Shown: piece after piece, positions 5,812 through 7,835 of the stretch
How the letters are laid out: each line of letters opens with the position of its first letter
Position numbering within the stretch: position 1 is the stretch's first letter
Source of the DNA: CAYUAI01 sp964442745
GTDB taxonomy: Bacteria; Pseudomonadota; Gammaproteobacteria; S012-40
Direction: 5' to 3'
NCBI GenBank assembly: GCA_964442745.1
Contig: CAYUAI010000132.1
Coordinates: 1-7,835 of the forward strand
Length of the DNA: 7,835 nucleotides
Position numbers and translations under genes: made by a program
Notes under the pieces: generated by a model
Seen by the model: the letters and a program-made list of their open reading frames with translations, nothing else
Told to the model about the DNA's origin: nothing
Databases searched by the model: none

Positions 5812-6740
5812 GTTTGAACCTCTCGATTTATCCAGCGACTTATCAAGCCTACCATATTTTCATCTATTGGTTCTTTAAGTAATTTTGGATAATTAAACAC
5901 CGATGGTTTATCAGGCTCTAATCTCAAGATGTGTGACATATTCTCGATAATATGTGTTTCAACGTTACCTTCTATTAGCCCCTCAATAGTTTTAACCTCA
6001 TTAGGGGTGCATTGAATATCTTTTGAACCACCAATAATAAGGGATGAACAGGCTACAGAGCTATATACTTTGGGTGGGTCAACTGAAATTAACTCTCTAA
6101 CCCATTTTGCAGGGATTTTTTGGAACATCGAATAAACAACCTCTTTCGATGTAACCTTAATTTTTCTAATGAGCTTCTTCTGTGATTTTACTGGATCAAA
6201 AATTGAAAAAAGTAGTTTAATATAATATTTTTCAAATCCCGATAAGTCACCAGCTGATTTTTTGATACTACTTGCCTGTTTCATCATTATTGACTCAAGG
6301 TTATCAATAAAAGGACAAAGCAAAATAATCCCAGAAACCACATTTGAATCTTGAGCAAGACGCGGGACTATGATTGTTCCTTCGCTATGCCCGAGTAAAA
6401 ATATTGATTTTTTATTACACTGGTTATTCTCAATTAGATAGTCTAAACAATTTTTTGCATCGTCAATTAATTGAAAATGACCCGTTGAATAGAAATCACC
6501 TTCACTCTTTCCAGTACCCCTTTTATCATAGCGAAAACTTGCTATACCATTCTTTGCTAGGCGATGAGCAATGACGTTAAATACATTCATCTTTAGAGAT
6601 TTTGAATTTCCATCTCGATCAAGATCCCCACTTCCATGAATCATTAAAACCGTTGGAAATGATCCCGTTTCCTCAGGAAGGCATAATGTACCAGAAAGTC
6701 TTTCATTTTTATTTACAATATTTATTTCTTTTTCATGCAT
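5799..6740 (-). CDS. Alpha/beta hydrolase (serine hydrolase, S33-like)
   Basis: This is a 313-residue serine hydrolase with an alpha/beta fold. The motifs appear in the expected order: HGSGDLDRDGN (35-45, oxyanion-hole loop), FRYDKRGTGKSEG (69-81), the nucleophile elbow GHSEG (117-121, Ser119), GGSKD (237-241, likely acid Asp241) and NMSH (267-270, likely His270). Between about 150 and 225 there is a charged, helical cap-like insertion. No signal peptide or membrane segment is present, so the enzyme should be cytosolic. The substrate (ester, peptide or lipid) cannot be deduced. ATG 6740 has only a weak ribosome-binding site (CGAGAA). The region immediately upstream is the 3' end of a group II intron, so the native promoter may be separated from the gene. 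The 3' end runs into the attC-like site. The low GC content differs from the IS630 region. The frame is intact. Confidence 0.9.
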   Translation of the reverse strand: MHEKEINIVNKNERLSGTLCLPEETGSFPTVLMIHGSGDLDRDGNSKSLKMNVFNVIAHRLAKNGIASFRYDKRGTGKSEGDFYSTGHFQLIDDAKNCLDYLIENNQCNKKSIFLLGHSEGTIIVPRLAQDSNVVSGIILLCPFIDNLESIMMKQASSIKKSAGDLSGFEKYYIKLLFSIFDPVKSQKKLIRKIKVTSKEVVYSMFQKIPAKWVRELISVDPPKVYSSVACSSLIIGGSKDIQCTPNEVKTIEGLIEGNVETHIIENMSHILRLEPDKPSVFNYPKLLKEPIDENMVGLISRWINREVQTANE

Positions 6741-6767
6741 TATAAATTTCTCGTTTTACAACACCGG

Positions 6768-6803
6768 GTAACAAGGCGGTGTCACCACCGCCCCGCTCCC
6801 TAA
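6768..6803 (-). ncRNA. Group II intron domain VI and probable 3' end
   Basis: Directly after domain V on the minus strand, GGCGGTG (complement of 6786-6792) pairs with CACCGCC (complement of 6775-6781) around a GTGA loop. Similar introns end in a short tail finishing with AC, which puts the 3' splice site near 6768 (tail TTGTTAC). No obvious bulged branch-point A is seen 7-8 nt from this end, so either the boundary is slightly different or the intron cannot splice normally. Confidence 0.55.
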
Positions 6804-6837
6804 GAACCGTACGTGCGAGCTTCCCCGCCTACGGCTC
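6804..6837 (-). ncRNA. Group II intron domain V
   Basis: The minus strand folds as GAGCCGUA pairing with UACGGUUC (8 bp, one G-U), then an asymmetric G/ACG bulge, then GCGGG pairing with CUCGC. At 34 nt and with the AGC triad in the basal helix, this is the canonical catalytic domain V of bacterial group II introns. The tetraloop is GAAG instead of the usual GNRA, which should weaken its tertiary contact. The stop codon of the intron protein (6836-6838) overlaps its first bases. Confidence 0.9.
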
Positions 6838-7738
6838 AAGCCTCACTAACACCCCTTGGAAGCGCGCCATCTACAATACGGCCATTTCGTTGCATCACAA
6901 ACCTGTCGTGACAATTTCGATGGATTAATAACACATTCATGATCCCTTTGTTTGTTTTGCAACCATCGAGGTGGTAAAGTTGATAATCATCATCAACCGT
7001 TATCAATTGCCTGCAGCAGGGACATTGTCCTCGTTGCCGTTTGAGTACTTTACCGATATACTGGTTCACAGTGCGAATTTTAAGCCTTTGTTCACGGTGT
7101 GTAAAGTAGGCCTCCCATTCGCCATCAAATGGGTTGGCTTCTGCTTTCACCTTGATAGGCCGTTGGGCAAGAATCGCTTGTGAAACTCGGATGAGGGTTT
7201 TTCCCAACGTCTTATCCTTGAAAATCCATGCGGCATTGGGTTGTATGCAAAAATAACGCAACGTAATCCAACGCCCAGTTTTATTAGGGTGACGTCGCTT
7301 AGCCCATCGGAACAATCTGAACCACACAAAGTTATCGAGTCGGGAGAACGCGTCTCCACAGATAACATGGCGATGATAATTAGCCCAACCCCGTATCACC
7401 GGGTTGAGTCGATCAATTAGCTGTGCCTGTGTGAGACAGCCAGAATATTTGACAAGGGTTTTGATGTTTGCTTTGATTGAACTCAGTGCTTTTTGACTCG
7501 GTGTGATTTGTATTTTCCCAAGGTAGCCTTGGCGTAAATACTGGCGAGTCGTTTGGCCGAGAAAATCAAAGCCGTCACGGATGTGCGTGATACAAGTTTT
7601 ATGCGTATTTAGCTCAACACCACGGACTCTCAGAAAGGCATTAATCTTCGGGATGATGACCTCTCGAAGTATGGCCTCACTGTTGGCTGTGACAATAAGG
7701 AATGGGCACGTAATAACTTCCCGTTTTAAGTGATTGGG
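6836..7738 (-). pseudogene. ltrA: Group II intron-encoded protein, C-terminal part (RT end, maturase, HNH)
   Basis: The readable frame runs from just after the in-frame TAA at 7739-7741 to TGA 6836-6838. It starts in the RT palm after the active site (FLIVTANSEAILREV, then GVELNTHKTCITHIRDGFDF and LGQ), continues through the thumb, and reaches the maturase X domain (LNPVIRGWANYHRHV). The C-terminus is an HNH endonuclease: CPCC at residues 126-129 counted from V7399, then YHLDGC and LIHRNCHD. The HNH domain points to a class B or chloroplast-like intron and argues against the group IIC-attC type. The catalytic YADD box, expected just before FLIVTANS, is not there: that stretch reads REVITCP. 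Together with the upstream stop and missing N-terminus, the RT is inactive. Annotators might call only the GTG 7399 open frame of 187 residues. The plus-strand frames here are shadows. Confidence 0.85.
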
Positions 7739-7835
7739 TTAATGACATAGTTCCACTGCCCTAGTTTTTTATCCGCTTTAATATACCCATAGCGTTATGA
7801 ATTTAGGTCTAGTTATGACCTTCAAATCCACCGCC
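7739..7835. other. Unassigned end of the window, upstream of the truncated intron
   Basis: The minus strand is open in one frame, reading YGYIKADKKLGQWNYVINPI before a stop, but it matches no group II RT region I know. This suggests that the intron is joined to unrelated DNA near 7710-7740. Nothing else can be supported here. Confidence 0.3.

Noticed and set aside
6761..6838. Group IIC-attC type intron inserted in a second attC site
   Set aside because: The encoded protein has an HNH domain, which group IIC proteins lack, and no attC boxes are visible on the 3' exon side.
6971..7183. 70-residue plus-strand open frame, and the 7147-7368 minus-strand frame
   Set aside because: Both overlap the HNH and maturase coding region out of frame and have no recognisable motif.
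1..7835. CRISPR array, tRNA or rRNA
   Set aside because: No regularly spaced repeats, tRNA cloverleaf or rRNA segment was seen on reading.

Overview
The window looks like an accessory, mobile-element-rich stretch of a moderately AT-rich bacterial chromosome or plasmid. The element types (IS66, IS630, an IS91-type transposase paired with a tyrosine recombinase, group II introns, one attC-like site) and the general look of the proteins suggest a gammaproteobacterium. That host assignment is inference from memory, since no rRNA or housekeeping gene is present. No rRNA, tRNA or CRISPR array was seen.

Layout. Positions 1-1843 are dead insertion sequences on the + strand. The C-terminal half of an IS66 transposase is broken by stop codons. 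It is followed by a nearly full-length IS630 transposase that changes frame at an A8G run (slippery heptamer A_AAA_AAG) and carries two in-frame stops. Positions 1844-2184 hold a minus-strand fragment of a group II intron reverse transcriptase (N-terminal, RT0-RT2) with two frameshifts; its upstream end is folded into a 41-nt hairpin. Positions 2263-4144 are the intact cargo: a TagD/GCT-like cytidylyltransferase (-), a divergent CDP-alcohol phosphatidyltransferase resembling phosphatidylserine synthase (+), and a convergent nitroreductase-family flavoprotein (-). Positions 4243-5104 (-) hold a decayed HigBA-type toxin-antitoxin locus in which a truncated toxin is fused in frame to the antitoxin, whose C-terminal extension is then lost to a frameshift. 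Positions 5125-5507 (+) are a deletion chimera of a tyrosine-recombinase N-terminus and an IS91-type transposase C-terminus. Positions 5508-5748 are non-coding with several short palindromes. Positions 5749-5811 fold like an integron attC site. Positions 5799-6740 (-) encode an intact alpha/beta hydrolase. Positions 6768-7738 (-) are the 3' half of a group II intron: maturase plus HNH part of the encoded protein, then RNA domains V and VI, ending just upstream of the hydrolase start codon.

How the parts relate. Only four genes look functional: cytidylyltransferase, CDP-alcohol phosphatidyltransferase, nitroreductase and hydrolase. The first two plausibly act in sequence: one would make a CDP-activated alcohol and the other would use a CDP-alcohol in lipid head-group synthesis. 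The rest is a graveyard of mobile elements with deletion joins and nonsense mutations. I found no convincing new defence or regulatory system. The observations most worth checking are the attC-like site, the programmed-frameshift signal in the IS630 gene, the divergent CDP-alcohol gene pair, the HigB-HigA fusion, and the hairpin at the broken end of the left intron fragment.
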